Shown here: in pieces, positions 1 through 10,203 of the stretch
Position numbering within the stretch: the first letter of the stretch is position 1
Layout: the number at the start of each line of letters is the position of its first letter
Assembly (NCBI RefSeq): GCF_008630535.1
Contig: NZ_VWPH01000002.1
Span: forward strand, 1 to 64,000
Direction: 5' to 3'
DNA from: Saccharopolyspora hirsuta
Lineage (GTDB): Bacteria; Actinomycetota; Actinomycetes; Mycobacteriales; Pseudonocardiaceae
Length of the DNA: 64,000 bases
Notes under the pieces: model-generated
What the model saw: only the letters and a program-made list of their open reading frames with translations
What the model was told of the DNA's origin: nothing
Database searches by the model: none
Made by a program: the position numbers and the translations under genes

Positions 1-117
1 GAACGCGGCTTCGCCACCCTCAAAAACTGGCACGTCCTCGACCGCGTCCGCTGCTGCCCACACCAAGTCAGCACCCTCGCCCAAGCCATCCTCACCCTCC
101 AACACGAAACAAGATGA
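1..117 (+). CDS. Transposase, C-terminal end (IS5/DDE type), cut by window start
   Basis: The first 38 codons read ERGFATLKNWHVLDRVRC and continue to a TGA at 115-117. The ERGFA-LKNW-VL motif is characteristic of the C-terminal end of DDE transposases of the IS5-like group, which catalyse cut-and-paste movement of an insertion sequence. Only the end is in the window, so it cannot be said whether the gene is intact. The stop codon lies inside a 15-base string (113-127) that is also found beside a family C repeat near 28.4 kb, and a family A palindrome begins 8 bases after the stop. No terminal inverted repeat or target duplication could be recognised. Confidence 0.7.
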   Translation, partial: ERGFATLKNWHVLDRVRCCPHQVSTLAQAILTLQHETR

Positions 118-124
118 AAAAGGC

Positions 125-164
125 TCAATGGAAATCGGAGGTCCGATTTCCATTGAAATTGCGG
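125..164. repeat. Family A palindrome, copy A1
   Basis: Arms at 125-139 and 142-156 are perfectly complementary (15 bp, 2-base centre) around the core GGAAATCGGA. The sequence continues as AATTGCGG. It belongs to the dispersed family found again at 7854, 28649, 36610, 61349 and 63964. Confidence 0.9.
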
Positions 165-177
165 AAGTTCCCCGCAG

Positions 178-210
178 CCTCCGGCATGTCGGGTTCCGAC
201 ACCCCGGAGG
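178..210. repeat. Hairpin between A1 and B1 (composite element)
   Basis: CCTCCGG (178-184) pairs with CCGGAGG (204-210), and TGTCGG pairs with CCGACA inside it. The same arrangement, palindrome A then this hairpin then palindrome B, recurs at 61349-61483, and a related hairpin with altered but still paired arms lies at 63863-63890. Confidence 0.7.
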
Positions 211-213
211 AAC

Positions 214-235
214 CACAGTTTCAATTGAAACTGTG
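214..235. repeat. Family B palindrome, copy B1
   Basis: A perfect 22-bp palindrome centred on CAATTG with outer bases CACAG/CTGTG. It is the variant with A/T at the outer arm; other copies have GCAG/CTGC. Confidence 0.9.
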
Positions 236-365
236 TACGACCAGGGCCTCGGAACCCTGTGGTGGGCCTCGGCGCCTGTGGTGGGGTGCGGTGACACGGT
301 GGGGTGCGGACAGCGAAAGGCCGGGGTGAGCGTGGTGCTCGCCCCGGCCTCGTCGGGTCTTGCGG

Positions 366-1307
366 TCAGCGGTGGGAGCGGACTCCGAGGAGGACGTCCT
401 CCCACGACGGGACGATCGGGTGGCTCTTCCGCCCGCGGCGCGGCTCCGCCTTGCGCGCCGCGTCGTCCTCCGCCTCCTCGGCGGTCGCGCCTTCGGCGCT
501 CTCCGCCGCGGGCTGCTCGGTGTCCGGGGCTCCCGGCTCCGCCGGTCGCTCCGGTGCTCCGGTGTCCAGGTCGAGCGTCGGTGCTTCCGCGAGCGGCGGC
601 GCTGCCGCCACCGGGGCCTCCGGCGGCGTCGGGGCCGCTGGCGGTTCCTCGGGCCGTTCCTGGTGGTCGAGCTGGAGCGCTTCGCGCGCCAGCTCGGTGA
701 CCGGGCGGACCGTGCGGAGCGGGCGGTTGGGCGACGGGTCGAGGAGGTCGGCCGCGTGGTCATCGAGGGCCGCGACGGTGCCGCCGTGCGCGCCGGGGTG
801 GAACACCCAGTGGGCGAGGTTCTCGGAGCGGCCCGCCTGCCAGGTCAGCTGCACGACCCACTTGCCGTCCTCGCCGCGCCAGGCGTCCCAGTCGGCTTCG
901 GCGTAGTCGTGGCCGCGCATGCCGAAGGTGTGCGCGACGACCTCGCCGAGGGTCTGCACGTCGGGGCCGTCCTCGCGGACCGGGTGCGCGCGCTGGGCCA
1001 TCTCGGCGATCTGGCGGCGTTCGAGCAGGACCGGGTAGGCGTAGCGCTCGACGCGGTGCTCGGGGATGCCGGAGGACTCGGCGATCTGCTGGACGGACGC
1101 GCCGGAGCGGATGCGGGCCTGGATCTCGCGCGGCCGCATCTGGGATTCCATCTCGATCTGGACCTGGCCGAGCCGGGTGAGGTCACCGCGGGCCGCGGCA
1201 CGCAGTCGTTCGTCGGCGGGCACGGTGAAGCGCTCGCCGTTCTCCGGGTCCTCGCAGATGACGGATTCACCGTCCTCGTCGAGCCCGACCACTCGCAGCG
1301 CTCGCAT
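366..1307 (-). CDS. sepH: Septation protein SepH (DUF3071)
   Basis: This 313-residue protein matches SepH, the actinobacterial cell-division regulator that in Streptomyces and mycobacteria binds FtsZ and promotes ring assembly. The N-terminal half (about residues 1-165) carries the DUF3071 domain, beginning MRALRVVGLDEDGESV, with a helix-turn-helix at about 58-90 (MRPREIQARIRSGASVQQIA). The middle is long, rich in Pro, Ala and Glu and probably disordered, and the conserved C-terminal patch VPSWEDVLLGVR is present. The ATG at 1307 is preceded by GGGAGG; an upstream in-frame ATG at 1487 would add 60 residues with no family resemblance. It lies downstream of serC but a terminator separates them. 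Confidence 0.88.
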   Translation of the reverse strand: MRALRVVGLDEDGESVICEDPENGERFTVPADERLRAAARGDLTRLGQVQIEMESQMRPREIQARIRSGASVQQIAESSGIPEHRVERYAYPVLLERRQIAEMAQRAHPVREDGPDVQTLGEVVAHTFGMRGHDYAEADWDAWRGEDGKWVVQLTWQAGRSENLAHWVFHPGAHGGTVAALDDHAADLLDPSPNRPLRTVRPVTELAREALQLDHQERPEEPPAAPTPPEAPVAAAPPLAEAPTLDLDTGAPERPAEPGAPDTEQPAAESAEGATAEEAEDDAARKAEPRRGRKSHPIVPSWEDVLLGVRSHR

Positions 1308-1461
1308 ACGCGTGCCTCCCACCGACCTACATGTCACCAAGCTGTGACGGTAACCCGGCGCGCCGCCTTGACGCGGGAGGCACGCCGGGCACGTCGTGTC
1401 TGTTGGTCGTTCCTCCCGGCTTCGATCTTGCCGGAAAGGTGCTGCCCGAGCGAACGAGTAA

Positions 1462-1498
1462 AACCACTCATATTCGGTGAATATCACCGAGAGTGGTT
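1462..1498 (-). terminator. Terminator hairpin after serC
   Basis: AACCACTC (1462-1469) pairs with GAGTGGTT (1491-1498), and CGGTG (1475-1479) pairs with CACCG (1485-1489). Read on the minus strand the stem runs into TTTTACTC, as expected for a factor-independent terminator between serC and sepH. A regulatory palindrome is the alternative reading. Confidence 0.6.
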
Positions 1499-1571
1499 GA
1501 TTTTCACTCGGTGTTGTGGTGTTCGGAGCGGTGCCGCCGGGGCCCGTGCGGACCCCGGCAGCGCTGCGTCG

Positions 1572-2939
<1,368 letters not shown>

Positions 2940-2958
2940 TCACCGCAGGTCGGGAGGT

Positions 2959-3888
2959 TCAGGCGAAGCCCGGGGCGCCGCAGCACTTCTTGTACTTGCG
3001 GCCCGCGCCGCACCAGCAGTGGTCGTTGCGGCCCGGCGGCCACGGGACGGTCCGCCCGAGCCGGGCGGCTTCGGCGGCGAACTCCGCGCGGGTCGACGGC
3101 TCGTCCGGCGGGCGCTCGCGGGACTCGGCGAAGGCGAGCAGGGCGTCCAGCTCCCCGGTGGCGATCACTGCGCCCGGGTGGTGCCCGAGTGACCGCTGGA
3201 CCTCCCGACGGTGCTCGACGTGCGCGGTGTCCGGGTACCAGGTCGGGTACCGGCGCTGGACCTCGGCGAACTCCGCCTCGGGCCAGTAGAGGACCGCCGT
3301 GGCCGCCTGCCGCTGCCTGCTGACCTCCTCGATCTGGGCGTAGACCTCGTGGGAGCGCTCCTGGGACCGGGCGTGCAGCTCGTCGTACTGGTCCTGGGGG
3401 AGGCCGAGCTCGCGGCGCAGCTCAGCGCGTTCGCGGAGCAGCTCGAAGCCGGGATCGCCCACCTCCACGGCGGCATCGACGTCCGGGATGAACCGCTGGA
3501 CGCCGATGTTGAGCCAGCGCAGCGCTTCCTGCTGAGCGCCGATCGCGTGATACCCCGCGGCGGCTTCCCCGTACGCCCACGGGCATTCCGAGCCTTCGCG
3601 CATCAGCTGCGCCATGGCGCGCTCGCCCTCTTCGAGGCGGCCATGGGTCAGCAGGAACGAGGCGTACGCGGCCCGTCCGCTGAGCACGTTGTGCCCGTCG
3701 TCGATCTCGGCGGCCGTGGCCAGCGCCTGCTCCTCGCGTTCGTGCTCCTCCGCGAAGTGCCAGTACCCCGCCGCCTCCACGAGGTCGTCGCAGCGCTGGC
3801 CGCTGATCTCCGCGTCGGCTTCGAGCGCCTCGGCGTACTCGATGTTCAGCTGGCGTCGTCGGGCTTCGGTGGGTGGAGCTGCCACCAC
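2959..3888 (-). CDS. SEC-C motif protein with helical repeats
   Basis: A 309-residue protein. The C-terminus carries a SEC-C zinc motif (CWCGAGRKYKKCC, last 20 residues), the same metal-binding module that ends SecA and many uncharacterised bacterial proteins. The first 150 residues are helical and TPR-like (EEGERAMAQLMREGSECPWAYGEAAAGYHAIGAQ is one probable pair, given here in part). No catalytic motif is visible, and the cellular role is unknown. It reads in the same direction as serC and the upstream citrate synthase gene. Confidence 0.7.
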   Translation of the reverse strand: MVAAPPTEARRRQLNIEYAEALEADAEISGQRCDDLVEAAGYWHFAEEHEREEQALATAAEIDDGHNVLSGRAAYASFLLTHGRLEEGERAMAQLMREGSECPWAYGEAAAGYHAIGAQQEALRWLNIGVQRFIPDVDAAVEVGDPGFELLRERAELRRELGLPQDQYDELHARSQERSHEVYAQIEEVSRQRQAATAVLYWPEAEFAEVQRRYPTWYPDTAHVEHRREVQRSLGHHPGAVIATGELDALLAFAESRERPPDEPSTRAEFAAEAARLGRTVPWPPGRNDHCWCGAGRKYKKCCGAPGFA

Positions 3889-3972
3889 TCCACGCTATCG
3901 TCCGTGTCGATGCCCCGCCGAGACGCCGGGAAGAGGTGCGTGGAACCGGGCGGCGGGGCACTTCCACCTGCG

Positions 3973-5100
3973 TCACACCGGGGCGATGAGCTGGTTCAGC
4001 TGGCCCCAGCCCGGGACGTCCTGCGGGGAGCGGGGGTCCGGGCCGATGTACTGGGCGGACGGCCGCACCAGCCGGCCGGTGCGCTTCTCCTCCAGGATGT
4101 GCGCCGACCAGCCCGCCAGCCGGGCGCAGGTGAACATCGCGGGCATCATCGCGGTGGGCACCTCGGCGAAGTCCAGCACCACCGCGGCCCAGAACTCCAC
4201 GTTGGTCTCGATCTGCCGGTCCGGGCGCCGCTCCCGCAGCACGGCCAGCGCCGCCTGCTCCAGCTCGCGGGCCACCTCGAAGCGCGGGGCGCCGAGCTGG
4301 TCGCAGGTGTTGCGCAGCACCCGGGCCCGCGGGTCCTCGGCGCGGTAGACGCGGTGCCCGAAGCCCATCAGCCGGTCGCCGCGGTCCAGGATCGACTCCA
4401 CCACGCGGCGGGCGTCGCCGACGCGCTCGACCTCCTCGATCATCGGCAGCACGCGGGCCGGGGCGCCGCCGTGCAGCGGCCCGGACATCGCGCCCACCGC
4501 ACCGGACAGGCAGGCCGCCACGTCGGCGCCGGTGGAGGCGATCACCCGTGCCGTGAAGGTGGAGGCGTTCAGGCCGTGCTCGGCGGCGGACACCCAGTAC
4601 GCGTCGAGGGCCCGGACGTGCGCGGGGTCGGGTTCGCCGCGCCAGCGCACCAGGAACTGCTCGGTGGCGGTGGTCGCTTCGGCGATCCGCGACTGCGGGA
4701 CCGGCGGCTGGTCGCCGCGCGCGGACTGCGCGACGAAGGAGAGCCCGAGCGCGCAGGCGCGCGCGAGCTGGTCGCGGGCCTGGGCCTCGTCGACGTCGAG
4801 CAGCGGCGCGAAGCCGAGGGCGGGCGCGAGCATCGCCAGGGACGCCTGCGCATCCGCGCGCACGTCGCCGGTGCGGACCGGTACCGGGGTGCCGTCGGCT
4901 GCGGGCAGGCCGTCGCCGAAGCGGCCGTCCACCAGCAACGCCCACACGTCGCCGTAGGAGGCCGTGCCCACCAGGTCCTCGATGTCGACGCCGCGGTAGC
5001 GCAGCGCGCCGCCGTCGCGGTCGGGCTCGGCGATCTCGGTGCGGAAGGCGACCACGCCCTCCAGGCCGGGGCGGAACTCGGACTGAGCTGCACTGCTCAT
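3973..5100 (-). CDS. citA: Citrate synthase 2 (CitA type)
   Basis: A 375-residue member of the citrate synthase family, close in length to mycobacterial CitA and shorter than GltA of this window (19582-20886). It condenses oxaloacetate with an acyl-CoA, normally acetyl-CoA. The catalytic histidines are visible in GPLHGGAPAR and GFGHRVYRAEDPRA; the catalytic aspartate region is present near VEFWAAVVLDFAEVP. The ATG at 5100 follows GACGAGGCAAAC; a start 37 codons upstream has no family support. Methylcitrate synthase activity is possible, since the two functions are hard to tell apart by sequence. No prpB or prpD lies beside it. Confidence 0.85.
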   Translation of the reverse strand: MSSAAQSEFRPGLEGVVAFRTEIAEPDRDGGALRYRGVDIEDLVGTASYGDVWALLVDGRFGDGLPAADGTPVPVRTGDVRADAQASLAMLAPALGFAPLLDVDEAQARDQLARACALGLSFVAQSARGDQPPVPQSRIAEATTATEQFLVRWRGEPDPAHVRALDAYWVSAAEHGLNASTFTARVIASTGADVAACLSGAVGAMSGPLHGGAPARVLPMIEEVERVGDARRVVESILDRGDRLMGFGHRVYRAEDPRARVLRNTCDQLGAPRFEVARELEQAALAVLRERRPDRQIETNVEFWAAVVLDFAEVPTAMMPAMFTCARLAGWSAHILEEKRTGRLVRPSAQYIGPDPRSPQDVPGWGQLNQLIAPV

Positions 5101-5214
5101 GTTTGCCTCGTCTCGATCGCAGGTCGCGTGCGCGCGGGTGCGCGGACGCGCGGGACGTGGCGGGGTGCAGGGCGTCCGGACCACAGTGCACCCGCCCGCG
5201 ACGGCGCACAATCC

Positions 5215-5375
5215 CGCCGCCGGTAAAGGTCACATCATGAACTGCATCACAGCAGTTTCAAAAAATCCGTTAGTCGCGTAAAAGTCCGGAAAAATGGTTG
5301 CAACAGGGCAATTAGACAACATTAAAACCGCAGGCAGCCCGGGCGTTCCCAAAACGGGTGTGTTAAAGAAGTTTC
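5215..5375 (+). promoter_or_regulatory. AT-rich promoter region of the urease operon
   Basis: This stretch is clearly less GC-rich than its surroundings and separates divergent citA and ureA. It holds runs such as TTTCAAAAAATCC and TTAGACAACATTAAAA. In other actinomycetes the nitrogen regulator GlnR controls urease genes, and a site would be expected here; I see no convincing GlnR box, only loose half-sites (GTTAG, GTTTC). Confidence 0.4.
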
Positions 5376-5678
5376 ATGCATCTTGCTCCTCACGAGCGCG
5401 ACAAGCTGCTCGTCCACGTGGCGGCCGGGCTGGCGCGCGAACGGCTGGATCGCGGTTTGAAGCTCAACTACCCGGAAGCGGTCGCGCTGATCACCGACCA
5501 CGTCGTGGAAGGCGCCCGGGACGGCCGGACGGTGGCCGAGCTCATGCAGAGCGGCCGCCAGGTGCTGCGGGCCGACCAGGTGATGGACGGCATCGCCGAG
5601 ATGATCCACGACGTGCAGGTCGAGGCGACCTTCCCGGACGGCACCAAGCTCGTCACCGTCCACGACCCGATCACCTGA
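5376..5678 (+). CDS. ureA: Urease gamma subunit
   Basis: UreA, 100 residues, is the smallest structural subunit of the nickel enzyme that hydrolyses urea to ammonia and carbamate. The sequence begins [20 protein letters not shown] and contains [11 protein letters not shown] and TVAELM, all standard for the family, and ends TVHDPIT. First gene of the urease operon. Confidence 0.95.
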   Translation: MHLAPHERDKLLVHVAAGLARERLDRGLKLNYPEAVALITDHVVEGARDGRTVAELMQSGRQVLRADQVMDGIAEMIHDVQVEATFPDGTKLVTVHDPIT

Positions 5679-5738
5679 GCGATCTGGCGCCACCCGCGGG
5701 CTCGACCCGCTCAACACACATCGTTTGGGGAGTTGTCC

Positions 5739-6122
5739 ATGCGTCCTGGGGAGATCATCACCGCCGAGGACCCGATCCCGCTGAACCCGGGGCGAGACCG
5801 GATCCGCATCACCGTCGTCAACCGAGCCGACCGCGCCGTGCAGGTCGGCTCGCACTACCACTTCGCCGCGGTCAACCCCGGTCTCGAGTTCGACCGGGCC
5901 GCTGCTTGGGGCCACCGGTTGGACGTGCCCTCGGGCACCGCCGTGCGGTTCGAGCCGGGCGTGGCGCGCGAGGTCGACCTGGTGCCGGTCGGCGGCAGCC
6001 GACTGGTGCGCGGCCTGCGCCTGGAGTACGCGGGCGAGCTCGACGCCCGCGACCACGAACCCACCCCGTTCACCTACGGCGAGAAAGGCGAGGGACACCA
6101 CGGTGAGCACATCGTCCATTGA
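5739..6122 (+). CDS. ureB: Urease beta subunit
   Basis: UreB, 127 residues, begins [19 protein letters not shown] and contains [17 protein letters not shown] and [10 protein letters not shown], the family signatures. The ATG at 5739 sits 6 bases after GGGGAG; a TTG two codons upstream would touch that ribosome site. Its 3' end overlaps ureC by 20 bases, which implies coupled translation of the two subunits. Confidence 0.95.
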   Translation: MRPGEIITAEDPIPLNPGRDRIRITVVNRADRAVQVGSHYHFAAVNPGLEFDRAAAWGHRLDVPSGTAVRFEPGVAREVDLVPVGGSRLVRGLRLEYAGELDARDHEPTPFTYGEKGEGHHGEHIVH

Positions 6123-7830
6123 CCGTTCCCAGTACGTCGAGCTGTTCGGCCCGACCACCGGCGACCGGATCCGGCTGGCCGACACCGACCTGCTGATCGA
6201 GGTCACCGAGGACCGCAGCCAGGGGCCCACCGGCTCCGGCGACGAGGTCGTCTTCGGCGGCGGCAAGGTGATCCGGGAGTCGATGGGCCAGTCCGCCGCG
6301 ATCCGCGCCGAGGGCACGCCGGACGTGGTGATCACGGGTGCGGTGATCCTGGACCACTGGGGCGTGATCAAGGCCGACGTCGGCATCCGCGACGGCCGCA
6401 TCGTCGGCATCGGCAAGGCCGGCAACCCCAGCGCCAACAACGACGTGGACAGCTCGCTGGTGATCGGCCCGTCCACCGAGGTCATCGCGGGCAACGGAAA
6501 GATCCTCACCGCCGGTGGCATCGACTCGCACGTGCACTTCATCTGCCCGCAGGAGGTGGACACCGCGCTGGCCTCCGGGCTGACCACGCTGATCGGCGGC
6601 GGCACCGGGCCGGGCGAGGGCAGCAAGGCCACCACGGTCACGCCCGGTGCCTGGAACCTGCGGATGGTCATGCAGTCGGTGGACTACATGCCGGTCAACG
6701 TGCTGCTGCTCGGCAAGGGCAGCACCATGCGCCGCGAAGCGCTGTGGGAGCAGCTGCGCGCGGGCGCGGGCGGCTTCAAGATCCACGAGGACTGGGGCGC
6801 GACCCCGGCGGTGCTGGACAGCGCGCTGCGCGTCGCCGAGGAGTCCGGCGTCCAGATCGCGCTGCACGCCGACACGCTCAACGAAGCCGGGTTCTACGAG
6901 TCCACGCTGGAGGCGATCAACGGGCGCTCGATCAGCGCGTTCCACGTCGAGGGCGCGGGCGGCGGGCACGCCCCGGACATCATCCGGCTGGCCCAGCACG
7001 ACAACGTGCTGCCCTCGTCGACCAACCCGACCCGGCCGCACACGGTGAACACCATCGACGAGCACCTCGACATGGTGATGGTCTGCCACCACCTGAACCC
7101 GGCGGTGCCCGAGGACCTGGCATTCGCCGAGAGCCGCATCCGGCCGTCGACCATCGCCGCCGAGGACATCCTGCACGACATCGGCGCCATCTCGATGATG
7201 AGCTCGGACGCTCAGGCGATGGGCCGCATCGGCGAGGTCATCATGCGCACCTGGCAGACCGCGCACGTGATGAAGCGCCGCCGCGGCCCGCTGCCCGGCG
7301 ACGGCCGCGCGGACAACCACCGCGCGCAGCGCTACGTCGCGAAGTACACGATCAACCCGGCGATCGCGCACGGCATCTCGCACCACGTGGGTTCGGTGGA
7401 GGTCGGCAAGATGGCCGACCTGGTGCTGTGGGACCCGAAGTTCTTCGGGGTCCGGCCGCACATCGTGCTCAAGGGCGGGTTCGCGGCGTGGGCGGCGATG
7501 GGCGACGCGAACGCGTCGATCCCCACGCCGCAGCCCTACATCGCGCGGCCCAGCTTCGGCGCGCAGCCGCGCGCGGCGGCGGCGAGCAGCGTGTTCTTCG
7601 TGGCGCCGGTGGCGCTGGACGCGCAGCTGCCGGAGCAGCTGCAGCTGAGCTCGCGGATGGTCGCGGTCGAGGACACCCGCAACGTCGGCAAGGCGGACAT
7701 GCGGCTCAACGACGCCACCCCGGACATCCGGGTGGACCCGGACAGCTTCGCCGTGCACATCGACGGCGAGCTGGTCGAGCCCGACCCGGTCGCCGAGGTC
7801 CCGATGGCGCAGCGCTACTTCCTGTTCTGA
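6103..7830 (+). CDS. ureC: Urease alpha (catalytic) subunit
   Basis: UreC, 575 residues, carries the dinuclear nickel site. All expected residues are in place: H143 and H145 (DSHVH), the carbamylated lysine K226 and H228 (FKIHEDWG), H255 (ALHADTLNE), H281 ([14 protein letters not shown]), flap C328 and catalytic H329 (MVCHHL), and D369 (SSDAQAMGR), each 9 positions on from the Klebsiella enzyme. It starts with GTG inside ureB. The 119 bp to ureF contain a family A palindrome. Confidence 0.97.
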   Translation: MSTSSIDRSQYVELFGPTTGDRIRLADTDLLIEVTEDRSQGPTGSGDEVVFGGGKVIRESMGQSAAIRAEGTPDVVITGAVILDHWGVIKADVGIRDGRIVGIGKAGNPSANNDVDSSLVIGPSTEVIAGNGKILTAGGIDSHVHFICPQEVDTALASGLTTLIGGGTGPGEGSKATTVTPGAWNLRMVMQSVDYMPVNVLLLGKGSTMRREALWEQLRAGAGGFKIHEDWGATPAVLDSALRVAEESGVQIALHADTLNEAGFYESTLEAINGRSISAFHVEGAGGGHAPDIIRLAQHDNVLPSSTNPTRPHTVNTIDEHLDMVMVCHHLNPAVPEDLAFAESRIRPSTIAAEDILHDIGAISMMSSDAQAMGRIGEVIMRTWQTAHVMKRRRGPLPGDGRADNHRAQRYVAKYTINPAIAHGISHHVGSVEVGKMADLVLWDPKFFGVRPHIVLKGGFAAWAAMGDANASIPTPQPYIARPSFGAQPRAAAASSVFFVAPVALDAQLPEQLQLSSRMVAVEDTRNVGKADMRLNDATPDIRVDPDSFAVHIDGELVEPDPVAEVPMAQRYFLF

Positions 7831-7853
7831 GCCGCCGGGGCACCGGAGTCAGC

Positions 7854-7897
7854 GCGATTTCAACGGAAATCGGAGGTCTGATTTCCATTGAAATCGC
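7854..7897. repeat. Family A palindrome A2, between ureC and ureF
   Basis: Arms 7854-7871 and 7880-7897 (18 bp, one mismatch) flank the centre GGAGGTCT. It lies 23 bases after the ureC stop and 52 before the ureF start, inside the operon, and would form a strong hairpin in the transcript. Confidence 0.9.
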
Positions 7898-7949
7898 GGA
7901 CACATCGCTGGAACGGGCGGAGATCGCCTGTTCGGAAGGGGGGAGTGCG

Positions 7950-8642
7950 GTGCGAGCCGGTCTGGCGGTGCTGGCACTGGCCGATTCCCGGTTCCCCGGC
8001 GGGGGGCACGTGCACTCCGGCGGCGTCGAGGAGGCCGCCGCGCGGGGGCTGATCACCGGGATCGGCGACCTGCGCGAATTCCTGCACGGGCGGCTGCGCG
8101 CCGCAGGTGCCCTGCAGGCGGTGTTCGCCGCCGCCGCGGCGCACGCCGCCACCCGCCGGGTCCGGAGCGGACACTGGCGGGAGCTGGACGTCGAGCTCGA
8201 CGCCCGAACCCCGTCCCCGGCGCAGCGGGAGGCCTCGCGCGCGCAGGGGAAGGGGATGATCCGCGCCGGCAAGGCGGCCTGGCCGTCGCCGGTGCTAGCC
8301 GAACTGGTGGCCGCGAACCCGCGGCCACACCACCCGATCGTGCTCGGCGTGCTGGCCGCGACAGCCGGTGCCGGGCCGCAGGAAGCGGCGCTGATCGCCG
8401 GGTACCTGTCCGTGAGCGGGCCGTCCTCCGCGGTGGTCCGGCTGCTCGGCATGGACCCGTTCGCGGCCAACGCCGTGGTCACCGAACTGTCCGACGACCT
8501 GGACCGGATCGCCGCCGAGGCGGCGGCGACCGCCGGGCTCGACCCGGCCGACCTGCCCGCCCCCGGTGCCCCGGTGCTGGACCTGCTCGCCGAAGCGCAC
8601 GATCGTCATCACCGGGAAGAGGTGCGTCTCTTTGCTTCCTGA
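7950..8642 (+). CDS. ureF: Urease accessory protein UreF
   Basis: UreF, 230 residues, helps UreG and UreD insert nickel into apo-urease. The core [21 protein letters not shown] near the N-terminus and [20 protein letters not shown] in the C-terminal half are diagnostic. The GTG at 7950 follows a strong GGAAGGGGGGAG site; the upstream in-frame sequence runs through the palindrome and is not coding. It overlaps ureG by 11 bases. Confidence 0.92.
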   Translation: MRAGLAVLALADSRFPGGGHVHSGGVEEAAARGLITGIGDLREFLHGRLRAAGALQAVFAAAAAHAATRRVRSGHWRELDVELDARTPSPAQREASRAQGKGMIRAGKAAWPSPVLAELVAANPRPHHPIVLGVLAATAGAGPQEAALIAGYLSVSGPSSAVVRLLGMDPFAANAVVTELSDDLDRIAAEAAATAGLDPADLPAPGAPVLDLLAEAHDRHHREEVRLFAS

Positions 8643-9348
8643 ACACGGCCACGGACACGGTCACGGGCACACGCATCCGGTCAACTTCGACCCGACCGCC
8701 ACCGAACCCGACCCGTTCACCGCCGAACCCCAGCACGGGCGGCCGTTCCGCCTCGGCATCGGCGGCCCGGTCGGCAGCGGGAAGACGGCGCTGACCGCCG
8801 CGCTGTGCCGCGCGCTGGGCCAGGAGATCAACCTCGCCGTGGTGACCAACGACATCTACACCACCGAGGACGCCGACTTCCTGCGCCGCAACGGCGTGCT
8901 GGACACCGACCGGATCGAGGCGGTGCAGACCGGCGCCTGCCCGCACACCGCGATCCGCGACGACATCACCGCCAACCTCGACGCCGTCGACCGGCTCAGC
9001 GAGCGCCACCCCGGCCTGGAGCTGGTCATCGTGGAGAGCGGCGGGGACAACCTGACCGCGGTGTTCAGCCGCGGCCTGGCGGACAAGCAGATCTTCGTGG
9101 TCGACGTCGCGGGCGGCGACAAGGTGCCGCGCAAGGGCGGGCCGGGCGTGACCACCGCGGACCTGCTGGTGATCAACAAGATCGACCTGGCCGAGCTGGT
9201 CGGGGCGGACATGGAGGTCATGGTCTCCGACGCGCACCGGATGCGCGGCGAGCTGCCGGTGATCACCCAGTCCCTGACCCGCACCCCCAACGCGCCCGAC
9301 GTGTCGGCCTGGGTGTGCGAGCAGCTCAAGGTCGGCGTCGGTGCGTGA
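8632..9348 (+). CDS. ureG: Urease accessory GTPase UreG
   Basis: UreG, 238 residues, is the SIMIBI GTPase that delivers nickel. P-loop GPVGSGKT at 45-52, switch segment NDIYTTEDA, metal motif CPH in [16 protein letters not shown], and the guanine motif NKIDLA are all present. The N-terminus is rich in histidine ([12 protein letters not shown]), as in UreG proteins of organisms that lack UreE; no ureE is present here. The start is taken as TTG 8632, about 9 bases after GGAAGAGG, because no ATG or GTG in this frame gives a sensible N-terminus. Confidence 0.92.
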   Translation: MLPEHGHGHGHGHTHPVNFDPTATEPDPFTAEPQHGRPFRLGIGGPVGSGKTALTAALCRALGQEINLAVVTNDIYTTEDADFLRRNGVLDTDRIEAVQTGACPHTAIRDDITANLDAVDRLSERHPGLELVIVESGGDNLTAVFSRGLADKQIFVVDVAGGDKVPRKGGPGVTTADLLVINKIDLAELVGADMEVMVSDAHRMRGELPVITQSLTRTPNAPDVSAWVCEQLKVGVGA

Positions 9349-9351
9349 CGT

Positions 9352-9371
9352 GCAGTTTCGATTGAAACTGC
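9352..9371. repeat. Family B palindrome B2 (ureG-ureD gap)
   Basis: Twenty bases, GCAGTTTCGATTGAAACTGC, palindromic except at the two central bases. It starts 3 bases after the ureG stop codon. Confidence 0.88.
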
Positions 9372-9392
9372 GGTCCGCCGTGGCTTCGCGTT

Positions 9393-9414
9393 CGCAGTTT
9401 CGATTGAAACTGCG
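9393..9414. repeat. Family B palindrome B3 (ureG-ureD gap)
   Basis: A second copy of the same 20-base core as B2, extended by C/G on each side, 21 bases further on. Both share the central CGATTG change not seen in the other family B copies, so they probably arose by local duplication. Confidence 0.88.
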
Positions 9415-9435
9415 CTCGGCGGGAGGTGGTGCGGC

Positions 9436-10203
9436 GTGCGCGCGAGTGCACTGCTGAGCGTTGAGCTCGGGCGCGGCGGGCGCAGCGTCGTCCGGGAGCT
9501 GCGGTCGCAGTCCCCGATGACGATGGTGCCCCGCCGGGCCGCCGCCACCAGCGCCGACGGCACCGCGGTCGTGCACCTCGTCGGTTCGGCGGCCACCCCG
9601 GTCGGCGGTGACCTGGTCGACCTGCGCGTGCACGTCGGCCCCGGCGCGCGGCTGCTGCTGCGCGGCACCGCCGCGACCGTGGCGCTGCCGGGGCAGCACG
9701 CCGGGCACAGCCGGTCCACCGTGCACATCGAGGTCGCCGACGGCGGGACGGTCGAGTACCTGCCCGAGGCCACCGTGATCAGCTCGCGGGCCGACCACCA
9801 GGCGGAGATGTCGGTCGTCCTCGGCGAGGGCGCGCGGCTGCGCTGCCGGGAGACGCTGGTGCTCGGCCGGTACGGCGAGCGGGCGGGGCGGCTGGCCACC
9901 ACGACGCACGTGGTGCGAGGCGGCATCCCGCTGCTGCGGCAGCGGTTGGACATCGGTGACGAGCGGCTCACCGCGAGCGCCAGCTACCTGGCCGGGGCGC
10001 GGGTGCTGGTCACCGAAACCGTGGTGTGGGACAGCGATCCGGTCGAGCCGAGCAGCGGCGACTGGTGGTCGCTGGCGCCGCTGGCCGCGGGCGGGGCGCT
10101 GGCCACCGCCGTGGCCGACGACGCGGTGGCCGCCGAGCGGCGGCTCGCCGAGGCCGTTTCGCACCACCCGGATGCGAAGGAACTAGAGGTTCGGAGCTGG
10201 TGA
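9436..10203 (+). CDS. ureD: Urease accessory protein UreD (UreH)
   Basis: UreD, 255 residues, forms the scaffold that binds urease together with UreF and UreG during nickel insertion. Recognisable segments are RSQSPMTMVPRRAAA, LVGGD-type strand TPVGGDLVDLRVHVGPGARL (in part), TVEYLPEATVISSRADH and GRYGERAGR. It starts with GTG 9436 about 10 bases after GGGAGG. The stop overlaps the transporter start as GTGA. Confidence 0.9.
   Translation: MRASALLSVELGRGGRSVVRELRSQSPMTMVPRRAAATSADGTAVVHLVGSAATPVGGDLVDLRVHVGPGARLLLRGTAATVALPGQHAGHSRSTVHIEVADGGTVEYLPEATVISSRADHQAEMSVVLGEGARLRCRETLVLGRYGERAGRLATTTHVVRGGIPLLRQRLDIGDERLTASASYLAGARVLVTETVVWDSDPVEPSSGDWWSLAPLAAGGALATAVADDAVAAERRLAEAVSHHPDAKELEVRSW

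Noticed and set aside
3973-5100. Methylcitrate synthase (prpC)
   Set aside because: Possible by family, but no prpB/prpD neighbours and closer general resemblance to CitA; left as citrate synthase 2.
5215-5375. GlnR box before ureA
   Set aside because: Only isolated half-site-like pentamers are present, without the expected spacing; kept as an AT-rich promoter region only.
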